Shown one piece after another: positions 18,604 through 29,244 of a stretch of 64,000 bases of DNA. The translations under genes and the position numbers were made by a program. The stretch covers positions 186,001 to 250,000 of the forward strand of contig NISF01000003.1 in NCBI GenBank assembly GCA_002270295.1, read 5' to 3'. The notes beneath the pieces are model-generated. The model saw nothing but the letters and a program-made list of their open reading frames with translations. It was not told the DNA's origin and did no database searches. Positions within the stretch are counted from its first letter, which is position 1. Every line of letters begins with the position of its first letter. Origin of the DNA: Enterobacter sp. 10-1. GTDB lineage: Bacteria > Pseudomonadota > Gammaproteobacteria > Enterobacterales > Enterobacteriaceae.

Positions 18604-19155
18604 TTACGGAAGCTCCGGCGGTTGCCACTCTTCAATCTCTATCAGCACCAGCAGTGCGGCGTCCCCGCCGTACTCTTTTGGCGCCTGATGGAACGCCATA
18701 ATATGCGGATGCTGCGCCAGCCATAATGGCGTCTGCTGCTTGAGAATATGCTTCCCGTGTCCGTGCATCACGCACGCGCAGAACACGTGTTCCCGGCGGC
18801 ATGCGGCAATCAGCGCGCCCAGTTCCTGCTTTGCCTGCAGCTGAGTTAAACCGTGCAGGTCGAGAAACAGCTCTGGCGAATAGTCCCCGCGCCGCAGTTT
18901 TTTCAACTCAAAGTGGCTCACGTCCGCACGGACGTATTTTACCGACCCTTCGGTATTCAGCAGCGGCTGAAATTCATCCGAAAAGTAGTGGCTGTTGTCG
19001 GCCTGCTCCTGAAGTAGACGCTTCGGCGGCACTTCGGTAATTTTCTTGCGCAGCGGGCGGTGAACGATAGTGTCCTGCTTAATCTTACGCGTGCCGGTCA
19101 TGAGCTGACGGAACAGCGTCTGATCCTCCACGCTAAGCGATGTTTTCTTTTTCAT
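18604..19155 (-). CDS. smrB: SmrB (YfcN), ribosome-rescue endonuclease
   Basis: A 183-residue protein with a C-terminal Smr domain ([16 protein letters not shown], then HGHGKHILK). SmrB is recruited to collided ribosomes and cleaves the mRNA between them, allowing rescue by tmRNA. The DLHG and GHGKHIL motifs characteristic of active Smr nucleases are intact. It is divergent from prmB with a spacer of about 165 bp, as in E. coli. Confidence 0.93.
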   Translation of the reverse strand: MKKKTSLSVEDQTLFRQLMTGTRKIKQDTIVHRPLRKKITEVPPKRLLQEQADNSHYFSDEFQPLLNTEGSVKYVRADVSHFELKKLRRGDYSPELFLDLHGLTQLQAKQELGALIAACRREHVFCACVMHGHGKHILKQQTPLWLAQHPHIMAFHQAPKEYGGDAALLVLIEIEEWQPPELP

Positions 19156-19321
19156 TGCCCACTCTCATCTTTTCTTTGCGCTAGTTTACCCGACCCGGAG
19201 TACATCCAGGCAAGCAAAACGTACTTTTCCCCCTCAGCCTGACGTAAGAATGCTGATTTATCGCCGTCTTCATGGCAAACTAGCCGCCGAATTTACAGTA
19301 GAGCGTGTCCTGGAGGATGGC

Positions 19322-20254
19322 GTGGATAAAATTTTTGTTGATGAAGCAGTCAATGAGCTGCAAACCATTCAGGACATGCTGCGTTGGGCGGTAAGCCGCT
19401 TCAGCGCGGCGAATATCTGGTACGGTCACGGCACCGACAACCCGTGGGACGAAGCGGTGCAGCTGGTGCTGCCTTCATTGTACCTGCCGCTGGACATCCC
19501 GGAAGACATGCGCATTGCGCGTCTGACTTCCAGCGAAAAACACCGCATCGTTGAGCGCGTGATTCGCCGCGTCAATGAGCGTATTCCGGTCGCCTATTTG
19601 ACCAACAAAGCCTGGTTCTGCGGCCATGAGTTTTACGTCGATGAACGCGTGCTGGTGCCGCGCTCTCCGATTGGCGAGCTTATCGAAAACCAGTTTGCCG
19701 GACTGATCGACCATCAGCCGCAGCACATCCTGGATATGTGCACCGGCAGCGGCTGTATCGCCATCGCCTGCGCCTATTCCTTCCCGGAAGCGGAAGTCGA
19801 TGCGGTGGATATCTCCCCTGACGCGCTGGCCGTGGCCGAACAAAACGTGGAAGAGCACGGGCTGATTCATCAGGTTACGCCGATTCGCTCGGATCTGTTC
19901 CGCGACCTGCCGAAGGTGCAATATGACCTGATCGTCACCAACCCGCCGTACGTCGATGAAGAAGATATGTCCGATTTGCCGGGTGAATATCGTCATGAGC
20001 CGGTGCTCGGGCTGGCCTCCGGCAGCGACGGTCTGAAGTTGACCCGCCGCATCCTCGCCTGCGCCCCGGATTACCTCAACGATGACGGTATTCTGATTTG
20101 TGAAGTCGGTAACAGCATGGTACATCTGATTGAGCAGTACCCGGATGTCCCGTTCACCTGGCTTGAGTTCGATAACGGCGGAGACGGCGTGTTTATGCTG
20201 ACCAAACCGCAGCTGATCGCCGCACGGGTGCATTTCGGTATTTATAAAGACTAA
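19322..20254 (+). CDS. prmB: PrmB, ribosomal protein uL3 N5-glutamine methyltransferase
   Basis: A 310-residue SAM-dependent enzyme that methylates a glutamine of ribosomal protein L3. The SAM site [14 protein letters not shown] and the catalytic NPPY motif (about residue 206) are present. The GTG at 19322 (VDKIFVDEA) has GGAGG 5 nt upstream and reproduces the E. coli length; an in-frame ATG at 19250 would add 24 residues not found in the family. It is followed closely by aroC, probably cotranscribed. Confidence 0.93.
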   Translation: MDKIFVDEAVNELQTIQDMLRWAVSRFSAANIWYGHGTDNPWDEAVQLVLPSLYLPLDIPEDMRIARLTSSEKHRIVERVIRRVNERIPVAYLTNKAWFCGHEFYVDERVLVPRSPIGELIENQFAGLIDHQPQHILDMCTGSGCIAIACAYSFPEAEVDAVDISPDALAVAEQNVEEHGLIHQVTPIRSDLFRDLPKVQYDLIVTNPPYVDEEDMSDLPGEYRHEPVLGLASGSDGLKLTRRILACAPDYLNDDGILICEVGNSMVHLIEQYPDVPFTWLEFDNGGDGVFMLTKPQLIAARVHFGIYKD

Positions 20255-20283
20255 AAACAACACGCAAACATGACGGAGCCGTG

Positions 20284-21369
20284 ATGGCAGGAAATACAAT
20301 TGGACAACTCTTTCGCGTAACCACTTTCGGCGAGTCGCACGGCCTGGCGCTGGGCTGCATCGTCGACGGCGTACCGCCGGGCATCCCGCTGACCGAAGCC
20401 GATCTGCAGCACGACCTGGATCGTCGCCGTCCCGGCACCTCGCGCTATACCACCCAGCGTCGCGAACCGGACCAGGTTAAGATCCTGTCCGGCGTATTCG
20501 AGGGCGTCACCACCGGCACCAGCATTGGCCTGCTGATTGAGAATACCGATCAGCGTTCGCAGGACTACGGCGCTATCAAAGACGTTTTTCGTCCCGGCCA
20601 CGCGGATTACACCTACGAGCAGAAATACGGCCTGCGCGATTATCGCGGCGGCGGACGCTCGTCGGCGCGTGAGACCGCGATGCGCGTTGCGGCAGGAGCG
20701 ATCGCCAAAAAGTTCCTCGCGGAGAAGTTTGGCATCGTCATCCGCGGCTGCCTGACCCAGATGGGAGATATCCCGCTGGCAATTAAGGACTGGGAGCAGG
20801 TTGAACAGAACCCGTTCTTCTGTCCCGATCCGGATAAAATTGAAGCGCTTGATGAGCTGATGCGCGGCCTGAAAAAAGAGGGTGATTCGATTGGCGCAAA
20901 AATCACCGTCGTGGCCGATGGCGTTCCTCCGGGACTCGGTGAGCCGGTATTCGACCGCCTGGATGCCGATATTGCCCACGCGCTGATGAGCATAAATGCG
21001 GTGAAAGGCGTCGAGATTGGCGACGGCTTTGAGGTGGTTAAGCTGCGCGGCAGCGAAAACCGCGATGAGATCACCAAAGCCGGTTTCCAGAGCAACCATG
21101 CGGGCGGCGTGCTCGGCGGCATCAGCAGCGGTCAGCAGATTGTCGCTAATATTGCGCTGAAGCCGACCTCCAGCATCACCGTTCCGGGGCATACCATTAA
21201 CCGCTTTGGCGAAGAAGTTGAGATGATCACCAAAGGGCGTCACGATCCGTGCGTGGGGATTCGCGCGGTGCCGATCGCAGAAGCGATGCTGGCGATCGTG
21301 TTAATGGATCACTTTATGCGTCAACGCGCGCAAAACGGCGACGTGACGACATCAATTCCACGCTGGTAA
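20284..21369 (+). CDS. aroC: AroC chorismate synthase
   Basis: A 361-residue chorismate synthase, converting 5-enolpyruvylshikimate-3-phosphate to chorismate with reduced FMN. The family signatures GESHGLALG near the N-terminus and [16 protein letters not shown] in the middle are intact. ATG 20284 ([10 protein letters not shown]) follows an in-frame GTG at 20281 and matches E. coli. CGGAG lies just upstream. It sits 3 bp before mepA in the conserved prmB-aroC-mepA-yfcA-epmC-yfcL cluster. Confidence 0.96.
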   Translation: MAGNTIGQLFRVTTFGESHGLALGCIVDGVPPGIPLTEADLQHDLDRRRPGTSRYTTQRREPDQVKILSGVFEGVTTGTSIGLLIENTDQRSQDYGAIKDVFRPGHADYTYEQKYGLRDYRGGGRSSARETAMRVAAGAIAKKFLAEKFGIVIRGCLTQMGDIPLAIKDWEQVEQNPFFCPDPDKIEALDELMRGLKKEGDSIGAKITVVADGVPPGLGEPVFDRLDADIAHALMSINAVKGVEIGDGFEVVKLRGSENRDEITKAGFQSNHAGGVLGGISSGQQIVANIALKPTSSITVPGHTINRFGEEVEMITKGRHDPCVGIRAVPIAEAMLAIVLMDHFMRQRAQNGDVTTSIPRW

Positions 21370-21372
21370 TCG

Positions 21373-22197
21373 ATGAAAAAAACCGTTATCGCTCTGCTGG
21401 CGCTCCTGGCCAGCTCTGCCTGCTCTGCGGCAACGCCGTGGCAAAAAATCACTCAGCCGATAGGCGGCAGCGCGCAGTCGATCGGCGCTTTTGCCAACGG
21501 CTGCATTGTGGGAGCCCAGGCGCTGCCCCTGAACTCGGCAAACTACCAGGTGATGCGTACCGACCAGCGCCGCTATTTCGGCCATCCCGATCTTGTCCGG
21601 TTTATCCAGCGCCTGAGCAATCAGGTGCACAGTCGGGGAATGGGCACGATGCTGATTGGCGATATGGGAATGCCCGCCGGCGGGCGTTTTAACGGCGGCC
21701 ACGCCAGCCATCAGAGCGGCCTGGATGTCGATATTTTCCTCCAGCTGCCGCAGATGCGCTGGAGCCCGGCGCAGCTGCTGAAGCCGCAGGCGCTGGACCT
21801 GGTTTCCGCCGACGGCAAGCGCGTTGTCCCGGCGCGGTGGAGCCCGCAAATTAGCCAGCTGATCAAGCTGGCGGCAGAAGATAGCGAAGTCACGCGCATC
21901 TTTGTTAACCCGGCGATCAAACAGCAGCTATGCCTCGATGCCGGGAGCGATCGCGACTGGCTGCATAAAGTTCGCCCGTGGTTCCAGCATCGTGCGCATA
22001 TGCATGTTCGCCTGCGCTGTCCTGCCGGAAGCCTGGAGTGCGAAGAGCAGGCGCCGCCGCCTGCCGGCGATGGCTGCGGTGCAGAGTTGCAAAGCTGGTT
22101 CGAACCTCCGAAACCCGGATCAACCTCTCCTGTGAAGAAGACGCCGCCTCCGCTGCCGCCTTCCTGCCAGGCGCTACTGGATGAGCACGTTCTTTAA
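21373..22197 (+). CDS. mepA: MepA penicillin-insensitive murein endopeptidase
   Basis: A 274-residue periplasmic LAS-family metallopeptidase that cuts D-Ala-meso-DAP cross-links in peptidoglycan. The signal peptide is residues 1-19 (cleavage after ACSA). The zinc-ligand motifs [15 protein letters not shown] and RAHMHVRL are present, with six or more cysteines in the mature protein for disulfides. It overlaps yfcA by one base (TAATG). Confidence 0.95.
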   Translation: MKKTVIALLALLASSACSAATPWQKITQPIGGSAQSIGAFANGCIVGAQALPLNSANYQVMRTDQRRYFGHPDLVRFIQRLSNQVHSRGMGTMLIGDMGMPAGGRFNGGHASHQSGLDVDIFLQLPQMRWSPAQLLKPQALDLVSADGKRVVPARWSPQISQLIKLAAEDSEVTRIFVNPAIKQQLCLDAGSDRDWLHKVRPWFQHRAHMHVRLRCPAGSLECEEQAPPPAGDGCGAELQSWFEPPKPGSTSPVKKTPPPLPPSCQALLDEHVL

Positions 22198-23006
22198 TGG
22201 ATAGTTTTATCGACCTGTTTATGGTTTCGCCCACGGTACTGGTAGTGCTTTTCTTCGTCGCCATTCTCGCCGGATTTATCGATTCCCTGGCCGGCGGCGG
22301 CGGGCTGTTGACCGTCCCGGCGCTGATGGCTGCGGGACTCCCTCCGGCGCAGGCGCTGGCGACCAACAAGCTGCAGGCCTGCGGCGGTTCGCTTTCCGCG
22401 TCACTCTATTTTATCCGCCGCAAGGTGGTGAACCTCGCCGATCAGAAGCTTAATATTCTGATGACGTTTATCGGCTCCACCGGCGGTGCGCTGCTGGTGC
22501 AGCACGTGCAGTCCGATATCCTCAAACAGATTTTGCCGCTGCTGATTATCGGCATTGGCCTCTATTTTCTGCTGATGCCAAAATTAGGCGAGGACGATCG
22601 CCAGCGCCGCTTATACGGCCTGCCGTTCGCGCTGGTCGCCGGCGGCTGCGTGGGTTTCTATGACGGCTTTTTCGGCCCGGGCGCCGGCTCGTTCTACGCG
22701 CTGGCCTTTGTTACCCTGGCCGGGTTCAATCTTGCAAAATCAACCGCCCATGCGAAGGTGCTTAACGCGACCTCCAATATTGGCGGGCTGCTGCTGTTTA
22801 TTATTGGCGGCAAAGTGATTTGGGCCACTGGATTCGTGATGCTGGCAGGGCAGTTTATTGGCGCCCGCGCTGGCTCACGGTTGGTATTGAGCAAAGGGCA
22901 ATCGCTGATTCGGCCGATGATCGTGGTCGTGTCCGCAGTGATGAGCGCGAAACTTCTTTATGACAGCCACGGGGCGGAAATCCTGCAGTGGTTGGGAATG
23001 AATTAA
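22197..23006 (+). CDS. yfcA: YfcA, TauE/SafE family membrane protein
   Basis: A 269-residue inner-membrane protein with about eight hydrophobic segments and the TauE/SafE family motifs DSLAGGGGLLTVPAL near the N-terminus and FYDGFFGPGAGSFYAL in the middle. Family members export or import sulfonates and related anions; the YfcA substrate is not established. It overlaps both neighbours (mepA stop/yfcA start and yfcA stop/epmC start), so translation is probably coupled. Confidence 0.92.
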   Translation: MDSFIDLFMVSPTVLVVLFFVAILAGFIDSLAGGGGLLTVPALMAAGLPPAQALATNKLQACGGSLSASLYFIRRKVVNLADQKLNILMTFIGSTGGALLVQHVQSDILKQILPLLIIGIGLYFLLMPKLGEDDRQRRLYGLPFALVAGGCVGFYDGFFGPGAGSFYALAFVTLAGFNLAKSTAHAKVLNATSNIGGLLLFIIGGKVIWATGFVMLAGQFIGARAGSRLVLSKGQSLIRPMIVVVSAVMSAKLLYDSHGAEILQWLGMN

Positions 23007-23554
23007 TGCAACAGCAACACCATTATCAGCAGCTGATCGCTATTTTTGACGGCTGCTTCGCCGACGATTTTAATACCCGTCTGATTAAAGGCGACGACGA
23101 ACCGATCTATCTTCCGGCTGATAAGGACGTACCGTTTAACCGTATCGTCTTTGCCCACGGCTTTTATGCCAGCGGCCTGCACGAAATTTCGCACTGGTGC
23201 ATTGCCGGGAAAGCGCGTCGTGAACTGGTTGATTTCGGCTACTGGTACTGCCCGGATGGCCGCGATGCGATGACGCAGCGTCAGTTTGAAGACGTCGAGG
23301 TGAAACCCCAGGCATTTGACTGGCTGTTTTGCGTGGCGGCGGGCTTCCCGTTTAACGTCAGCTGCGACAACCTGGAAGGGGACGTCGAGCCCGATCGCAT
23401 TGCCTTTCAGCGGCGGGTCCATGCCCAGGTCATGAGCTATCTGGAGCAGGGGATCCCGGAACGTCCGGCGCGATTTATTCAGGCATTACAAAAATATTAT
23501 CAAACGCCGCCACTGACGGCAGAACAATTTCCGTGGCCGGAAGACCTGCACTAA
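23006..23554 (+). CDS. epmC: EpmC (YfcM), elongation factor P hydroxylase
   Basis: A 182-residue protein that hydroxylates the modified lysine of EF-P after EpmA and EpmB have acted. It contains HEISHW, an HExxH-type metal-binding motif, at about residue 60. ATG 23006 overlaps the yfcA stop (TAATG) and gives exactly the E. coli length; codons further upstream belong to the shadow of yfcA. Confidence 0.93.
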   Translation: MQQQHHYQQLIAIFDGCFADDFNTRLIKGDDEPIYLPADKDVPFNRIVFAHGFYASGLHEISHWCIAGKARRELVDFGYWYCPDGRDAMTQRQFEDVEVKPQAFDWLFCVAAGFPFNVSCDNLEGDVEPDRIAFQRRVHAQVMSYLEQGIPERPARFIQALQKYYQTPPLTAEQFPWPEDLH

Positions 23555-23585
23555 GGCCACGCTTTACACTAGAAGAGGAAAGACA

Positions 23586-23861
23586 ATGCTCGCGGAGTTT
23601 GAATCACGCATTCTGGCGCTAATCGACGAAATGGTAGACCACGCCAGTGATGATGAACTGTTTGCCGGCGGCTATCTGCGTGGCCACCTGACGCTGGCGG
23701 TAGCCGAGCTGGAAGGTGGAGACGATCACTCGGCGCAAGCGATCAATGACCGGGTCGTCCATAGTCTGGAAAAAGCGATTGGCGCGGGAGAGCTCTCGCC
23801 GCCGGACCAGATCCTCGTTCAGGATATGTGGGATAATTTGTACCAGCAGGCAAAACGGTAA
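23586..23861 (+). CDS. yfcL: YfcL family protein
   Basis: A 91-residue acidic, helical protein of the YfcL family of unknown function, preceded by AGAGGAAAG. It is the last gene of the aroC-mepA-yfcA-epmC-yfcL run and converges on mnmC. Confidence 0.9.
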   Translation: MLAEFESRILALIDEMVDHASDDELFAGGYLRGHLTLAVAELEGGDDHSAQAINDRVVHSLEKAIGAGELSPPDQILVQDMWDNLYQQAKR

Positions 23862-23886
23862 ACAGCCCGTACCGCCTGCACGATAG

Positions 23887-23940
23887 CCCCGGCCGAGCGT
23901 CGCGAGGTCGGGGAATCGCCCGGATAATGCCATCCGGGCG
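23887..23940. terminator. Paired hairpins (REP-like) between yfcL and mnmC
   Basis: CGCCCGGAT (23917-23925) pairs perfectly with ATCCGGGCG (23932-23940) across a 6-nt loop, and just upstream CCCCG...CGGGG (23887-23913) forms a second stem. The sequence resembles a REP unit and probably stops transcription from both sides of this convergent junction. Confidence 0.6.
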
Positions 23941-23951
23941 ACCTCTACGGG

Positions 23952-25940
23952 TTATTTCACCGCTTTTCCCTTCAGCAGTTTCCTCACCCATAGCCGATTG
24001 GGATTGAGCGCCGCCAGCGTTTCGCGATCCATTGGCAGCGGTTCCCCGCTCATCTGCGCCGCCAGAATTTCCGCCGTTAACGGCGCGGAGCACAGCCCGC
24101 GCGATCCCAGCGCGCCGAGAAGATAAAGATTGCGATGCACCGGAGCAGACGGCGCATCCTCCTTCTGCCCGGCAAGCAGAGCGTACCGGGTCAAGGTGGC
24201 ATCATAGTCCGGCACGTTGCCTACCATCGGCAAATGGTCGCGGGTGGCGCAGCGTACGCCACAGCGGGCTTCGTTGGCGCTGGTATCGACCTCCTGGGCC
24301 CACCCGGCATCGGGGAAACAGTCGATCAAACGCTGACGGTTCTGCCGCTGATCCTCCGCGCTGAAAGCCGTTTCCGTCTGCCCGCGATGATAGCTGGCTC
24401 CGATACAGTGCCGCTGATTATGCGGGTTTTGCGGCGTCAGGTAGCCGTCATAGCACAGTACCTGACGCAGTTGAGAAAGCCCCGGCGTCGTCGGGATATG
24501 GCTAACCTGTCCGCCCACCGGATAGGCCGGCAGCTGCGCGGTTTGGCTGAAGGTGGTTAGCTGATGGCCGTTCGCCAGTACCACCACCGCATGCTGCTGG
24601 CGCTGGTTCAGCTGCCAGCCGTCGCCATCGGCGGTGAGCGTCTCCACCTTAAAACCGTAGCGCGCGCGCAGCCCGCGGGTCGCCGCCAGCGCGAAGAGTT
24701 CGGCCGTCAGCTGTTGCGGGCAGAGCCAGCCTCCTGAGGGATAGGCGATCCCGCCGCAGCCGGTCTCCACGCCGGTCGCCTGCGCCGCCGTTTCGGCGCT
24801 GACGGCAACGGCAATTTCCGCCGGCAGATTGAGCTCAAGCATCTGGGCGATTTTTTGCGCGCTTTTCTCATCCCAGGCGAGCTGCGTCACTCCGCACCAC
24901 TGGTGGTCGAAGGTGACCGGCAGCGCATCATATATTCTGCGCGCGAAGGTAAATGCGGCGGGGAAGAAGCGGGCCAGAGCCGGGTCGTGCTGGCTGAGCA
25001 ACGGATACAGGGCCCCCTGACGGTTGCCGGATGCGCCTTCGCCTGGCGCATCGTCGGCGCAATAGAGCGTCACCTGCCAGCCGCGGCGCAGCAGCGCGAG
25101 CGACAGCAGGGCGCTGGCAATCCCGCCGCCGATAATCGCCACTTCGCGTTTGTCGGCGGCGGTGCGGGCGAACCACGGCGCGCGCGCGGGCAGGTTCAGC
25201 TCGCGGCTCATCTCGCCGATAAGCATCTCTCGCTTGCGGCCAAAACCTTTATGCTTGTGCATGGTAAAGCCGGCTTCCTGCAGGCCGCGACGGACAAAAC
25301 CTGCGGAGGTGAAGGTTGCCAGCGTTCCGCCCGGTTTCGCCAGCCGGGCCATAGCCGCGAAGAGTTCAGGCGTCCACATATCCGGGTTTTTTGCCGGAGC
25401 AAATCCGTCGAGAAACCAGGCATCGACCTGCTGATTGAGAGAGTCATCAAGCTCAAGGGTCAGCTCATTGATATCTCCGAACCATAGATCCAGGGTCACG
25501 CGGCCGTCATCGAGCAGCAGTCGATGGCAGCCGGCAACGGGCAGCGGCCACTGGGCCTGCAGCTGCTCCGCCCACGGGGCCAGCTCCGGCCAGTGCCGGT
25601 GGGACAGGGCCAGATCGGCGGCGGTGAGCGGAAATTTTTCAAAACTGATGAAATGTAATCTTTGCAGGGTAGCTTCGGGGGAGTCACGGTGAAAAACGTC
25701 GAATGCCTGCCACAGCGTGAGGAAGTTGAGGCCGGTGCCGAATCCGCTCTCAGCAACCACAAATAGCGGGTGTGAATGAGTGGGAAAGCGTTCACCGAGG
25801 CGGTTGCCGCCGAGAAAGACGTAGCGGGTCTCTTCCAGACCGTTGTCATTGGAAAAGTACACGTCGCCGAAATCTCGGGAAACAGGTGTACCCTCAGCGT
25901 TGAATTCCAGGTTGGCAGGTTGTATGGCGTTTTGTTTCAC
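23952..25940 (-). CDS. mnmC: MnmC bifunctional tRNA mnm5s2U modification enzyme
   Basis: A 662-residue two-domain enzyme finishing the wobble modification 5-methylaminomethyl-2-thiouridine. The N-terminal SAM methyltransferase (about 1-240, motif [13 protein letters not shown]) adds the last methyl group; the C-terminal FAD oxidoreductase (from about 260, motif [18 protein letters not shown]) removes the carboxymethyl group. The GTG at 25940 starts [14 protein letters not shown] and gives the E. coli-like length; the longer in-frame extension reaches into the fabB promoter. It is divergent from fabB. Confidence 0.93.
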   Translation of the reverse strand: MKQNAIQPANLEFNAEGTPVSRDFGDVYFSNDNGLEETRYVFLGGNRLGERFPTHSHPLFVVAESGFGTGLNFLTLWQAFDVFHRDSPEATLQRLHFISFEKFPLTAADLALSHRHWPELAPWAEQLQAQWPLPVAGCHRLLLDDGRVTLDLWFGDINELTLELDDSLNQQVDAWFLDGFAPAKNPDMWTPELFAAMARLAKPGGTLATFTSAGFVRRGLQEAGFTMHKHKGFGRKREMLIGEMSRELNLPARAPWFARTAADKREVAIIGGGIASALLSLALLRRGWQVTLYCADDAPGEGASGNRQGALYPLLSQHDPALARFFPAAFTFARRIYDALPVTFDHQWCGVTQLAWDEKSAQKIAQMLELNLPAEIAVAVSAETAAQATGVETGCGGIAYPSGGWLCPQQLTAELFALAATRGLRARYGFKVETLTADGDGWQLNQRQQHAVVVLANGHQLTTFSQTAQLPAYPVGGQVSHIPTTPGLSQLRQVLCYDGYLTPQNPHNQRHCIGASYHRGQTETAFSAEDQRQNRQRLIDCFPDAGWAQEVDTSANEARCGVRCATRDHLPMVGNVPDYDATLTRYALLAGQKEDAPSAPVHRNLYLLGALGSRGLCSAPLTAEILAAQMSGEPLPMDRETLAALNPNRLWVRKLLKGKAVK

Positions 25941-26016
25941 GTAAGTTACTCGAATCTCAAGGCGTAGAACGATCTTAACGATGTGTGCCGGGAGGCGCAA
26001 ATTTATACACAAAATG

Positions 26017-26050
26017 GCTGATCGGACTTGTTCGGCGTACAAGTGTACGC
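26017..26050. promoter_or_regulatory. FadR and FabR sites in the fabB promoter
   Basis: GCTGATCGGACTTGTTC (26017-26033) resembles the FadR activator site of E. coli fabB. It abuts a perfect palindrome GCGTACAAGTGTACGC (26035-26050), the FabR repressor site. Together they tie unsaturated fatty-acid synthesis to acyl-CoA and unsaturated-lipid status. Confidence 0.8.
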
Positions 26051-26098
26051 TATTGTGCGACTCGAAACTTAAAATAGTGCGACTTACAGAGGTATTGA

Positions 26099-27316
26099 AT
26101 GAAACGTGCAGTGATTACTGGCTTGGGCATCGTTTCCAGCATCGGTAACAACCAGCAGGAAGTCCTGGCATCTCTGCGTGAAGGACGTTCAGGGATCACT
26201 TTCTCTCAGGAATTTCAAGATTCAGGTATGCGCAGCCACGTATGGGGCAACGTTAAGCTGGATACCACCGGTCTGATCGACCGTAAAGTGGTTCGCTTTA
26301 TGAACGATGCTTCTATCTACGCCTACCTCTCAATGCAGCAGGCCGTAGAAGATGCTGGATTGAAAGAAGAGGTTTATCAAAATAACCCGCGCGTGGGTCT
26401 GATCGCCGGTTCTGGCGGTTCTTCTAAATATCAGGTGTTTGGCGCAGACGCGATGCGTAGCCCGCGTGGCCTGAAAGCCGTTGGCCCGTACGTCGTGACT
26501 AAAGCGATGGCCTCTGCCGTTTCAGCCTGCCTTGCCACACCGTTCAAAATCCACGGCGTTAACTACTCTATCAGCTCCGCTTGCGCGACTTCCGCACACT
26601 GTATCGGCAATGCCGTAGAGCAGATTCAGCTGGGTAAACAGGACATCGTTTTTGCCGGCGGCGGCGAAGAGCTGTGCTGGGAAATGGCCTGCGAATTCGA
26701 CGCAATGGGCGCCCTGTCCACCAAATATAACGAAACTCCGGACAAAGCGTCCCGTACCTATGATACGCACCGCGACGGTTTCGTCATCGCTGGCGGCGGC
26801 GGGATGGTTGTGGTTGAAGAGCTGGAGCACGCTCTGGCGCGCGGCGCGCACATCTATGCTGAAATCGTCGGCTACGGCGCAACTTCTGACGGCGCCGACA
26901 TGGTCGCCCCATCGGGCGAAGGTGCCGTTCGCTGCATGCACATGGCGATGCAGGGCGTTGATACCCCGATTGATTATCTGAACTCCCACGGTACCTCAAC
27001 TCCGGTTGGCGACGTGAAAGAGCTGGGTGCGATCCGTGAAGTCTTCGGCGATAACAGCCCGGCTATCTCCGCAACGAAAGCGATGACCGGCCACTCGCTG
27101 GGCGCCGCAGGCGTACAGGAAGCTATCTACTCTCTGCTGATGCTGGAACACGGCTTTATCGCGCCAAGCATCAACATCGACGAGATGGACGAGCAGGCCG
27201 CTGGCCTGAACATCGTGACTAAGCCGACTGAACGTGCGTTGACCACCGTTATGTCCAACAGCTTCGGTTTTGGTGGCACCAATGCCACCCTGGTGATGCG
27301 TAAACACGACGCATAG
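26099..27316 (+). CDS. fabB: FabB 3-oxoacyl-ACP synthase I
   Basis: A 405-residue condensing enzyme essential for unsaturated fatty-acid synthesis, elongating cis-3-decenoyl-ACP. The catalytic Cys162 lies in [10 protein letters not shown], and the two histidines are in [11 protein letters not shown] and TGHSLGAAG. It is one residue shorter than E. coli FabB because of a small difference near residue 108. An AGAGGT sequence precedes the ATG; control by FadR and FabR is predicted from the operators upstream. Confidence 0.96.
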   Translation: MKRAVITGLGIVSSIGNNQQEVLASLREGRSGITFSQEFQDSGMRSHVWGNVKLDTTGLIDRKVVRFMNDASIYAYLSMQQAVEDAGLKEEVYQNNPRVGLIAGSGGSSKYQVFGADAMRSPRGLKAVGPYVVTKAMASAVSACLATPFKIHGVNYSISSACATSAHCIGNAVEQIQLGKQDIVFAGGGEELCWEMACEFDAMGALSTKYNETPDKASRTYDTHRDGFVIAGGGGMVVVEELEHALARGAHIYAEIVGYGATSDGADMVAPSGEGAVRCMHMAMQGVDTPIDYLNSHGTSTPVGDVKELGAIREVFGDNSPAISATKAMTGHSLGAAGVQEAIYSLLMLEHGFIAPSINIDEMDEQAAGLNIVTKPTERALTTVMSNSFGFGGTNATLVMRKHDA

Positions 27317-27330
27317 TCAGTCAGTAATTG

Positions 27331-27358
27331 AAAAGGGAGCCGGCTGGCTCCCTTTTTT
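27331..27358 (+). terminator. fabB terminator
   Basis: AAAAGGGAGCC and GGCTCCCTTTTTT form a stem with a U-tract 14 bp after the fabB stop. Confidence 0.9.
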
Positions 27359-27427
27359 GCATTATTGAGAGAGCCTGGCGCAGGGAGGCACACTCACCTC
27401 GTCTTACTCTGCGAACTGGAGTAAAGC

Positions 27428-28602
27428 ATGTCCGCAGCGACAGAAAAAACAGATCCCTCTTCCGCGAATATTTCGCTATTTCGCATTACGTTCTCCGTAT
27501 TTCTCACCTACATGACCGTTGGCCTTCCGCTGCCGGTATCCCCCTTTTCGTGCACCATGAGCTCGGTTTTGGCAACACGATGGTCGGCATCGCCGTCGGA
27601 ATACAGTTTCTGGCGACGGTGCTGACGCGAGGTTACGCCGGTCGCCTCGCCGATCAGTACGGCGCTAAACGCTCCGTACTGCAGGGCATGCTGGCCTGCG
27701 CGCTGGCCGGCGCCGCGTGGCTGCTGGCGGCGCTGCTGCCGGTGTCGATTGTGGCGAAATTCGCGCTGCTGGTGCTGGGCCGCCTGATCCTTGGCTTTGG
27801 CGAGAGCCAGCTGCTAACCGGTAACCTGAGCTGGGGGATGGGCCTCGTCGGGCCGACGCGTTCGGGAAAAGTCATGTCATGGAACGGAATGGCCATCTAC
27901 GGATCGCTGGCGGCTGGCGCCCCGCTGGGGCTGCTGATCTACACGCACTACGACGTTGCGGTGCTGGCCTGCGTCACTATGGCGCTGCCGCTGCTGGCCC
28001 TCGCGATTAACGGCACGGTCCGCAAGGTTCCGGCTCACGGCGGCGAGCGCCCGTCGCTGTGGAGCGTTGTCGGTATGATCTGGCGTCCGGGGATTGGCCT
28101 TGCCCTGCAGGGCGTCGGGTTTGCGGTGATTGGCACCTTCGTCTCGCTCTACTTTGCCAGCAACGGCTGGGCGATGGCCGGCTTTACGTTGACCGCTTTT
28201 GGCGGCGCCTTCGTGCTGATGCGTATCCTGTTCGGCTGGATGCCCGATCGCTTCGGCGGGGTGAAGGTGGCGATGGTCTCGCTGCTGATTGAGGCCGCGG
28301 GCCTGACGCTGCTGTGGCTGGCTCCGGATGCCTGGGTAGCCTTAGCTGGCGCCGCGCTGACCGGCTGCGGCTGCTCGCTTATCTTCCCGTCGCTGGGCGT
28401 GGAGGTGGTGAAACGCGTTCCGCCGCAGGTTCGCGGCACCGCGCTGGGCGGCTATGCGGCATTTCAGGATATCTCATACGGTATTAGCGGCCCGCTTGCC
28501 GGACTGCTGGCGACGTCCCAGGGCTACCCGTCCGTCTTCCTGGCGGCGGCCGTCTGCGCCGCGCTGGGGATTGTCGTCACCCTGGTATCGTTACGAAAAT
28601 AG
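27428..28602 (+). pseudogene. yfcJ: yfcJ MFS transporter, frameshifted near codon 37
   Basis: The start at 27428 reads [20 protein letters not shown] and then [17 protein letters not shown], the normal YfcJ N-terminus, but the frame is lost at about 27536. The remainder, [20 protein letters not shown] onward to 28602, continues in the next frame. Restoring one missing base in CTGCCGGTATCCCC would give a complete 12-TM major facilitator protein of about 391 residues, like E. coli YfcJ. The second frame is open from upstream (27328) but its first 70 residues are unrelated. This is either a genuine recent inactivation or a sequencing error; the rest of the gene shows no decay. YfcJ is a sugar-efflux-like transporter with no firmly established substrate. 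Confidence 0.85.
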
Positions 28603-28604
28603 GC

Positions 28605-29237
28605 TTATGGCTCGGCCCGCAGTGAGTGAGGGCCGGCCGCCTTGCGCGGAAGATAGTACTTCACCTGAAACTCAAACATATTGGTCATAGAGTATTGAGT
28701 CGTCGATAGGCTGGTGCTGTTCGTCTATCGGCTGGGTCTGCATGCGGATGATGGGATCTTTAATGCTGATATGTAACAGTTTAGCCAGCACGGGGCAGGG
28801 AAGAATGGGGACTATGGATTCGTAGCATCCGTCTGTTCTGATCCCGCATTCATTTTCAATATACGCAAACTTCGATTTTTTCATATGGCAATCGTCAGGT
28901 CAGGAAAACGCGTCGCCGAGAGCCAGGTCTCTTCTAATTGCATCGCAATATTGTCGATAAAGCGTAGCCTTTTTATATAGACGGGCTCTCCGTGCTGTCG
29001 CTGCAGGCCTTTAGCTATTTCCTCTGATGCCGACTGTAATGCAAATTTGATAATTTGACTGGAGGGCGTTTTACCTTCATTCCGGGCTATTTCAGTAAAA
29101 CTGTTTAAATGCGTGACCGAGGCCTGAAAATGTTTATTTCTGATCCAGGTCCCGGATCCGTGACGGCGCTCAATTAAACCATCCTCCTCCAGCGTCTTTA
29201 ACGCCTTACGCAGCGTATCGGCGGTGTTTTTCTTGCG
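28605..29237 (-). pseudogene. GntR/HutC-type (UTRA) regulator, truncated and frameshifted
   Basis: On the minus strand from about 29237 the sequence reads as the second half of a GntR winged helix (TADTLRKALKTLEEDGLIER, then RHGSGTWI), then a UTRA ligand-binding domain (PVYIKRLRFIDNIAMQLEETW). At about 28885 the frame breaks, resuming with MKKSKFAYIENECGIRTDG to DEQHQPIDDSILYDQY. It breaks again near 28676, ending FEFQVKYYLPRK to a stop at 28605. The start and the first half of the DNA-binding domain are missing; the remnant abuts the 3' end of flk. No target genes are nearby, so this looks like the scar of a lost sugar-uptake locus. Confidence 0.75.
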
Positions 29238-29244
29238 CTAAGAG

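Noticed and set aside
20251-21243. Long minus-strand open frame (330 codons) opposite aroC
   Set aside because: It lies antisense to an intact, well-identified aroC; its product is low in recognisable motifs and reflects the GC-rich codon pattern of the real gene.
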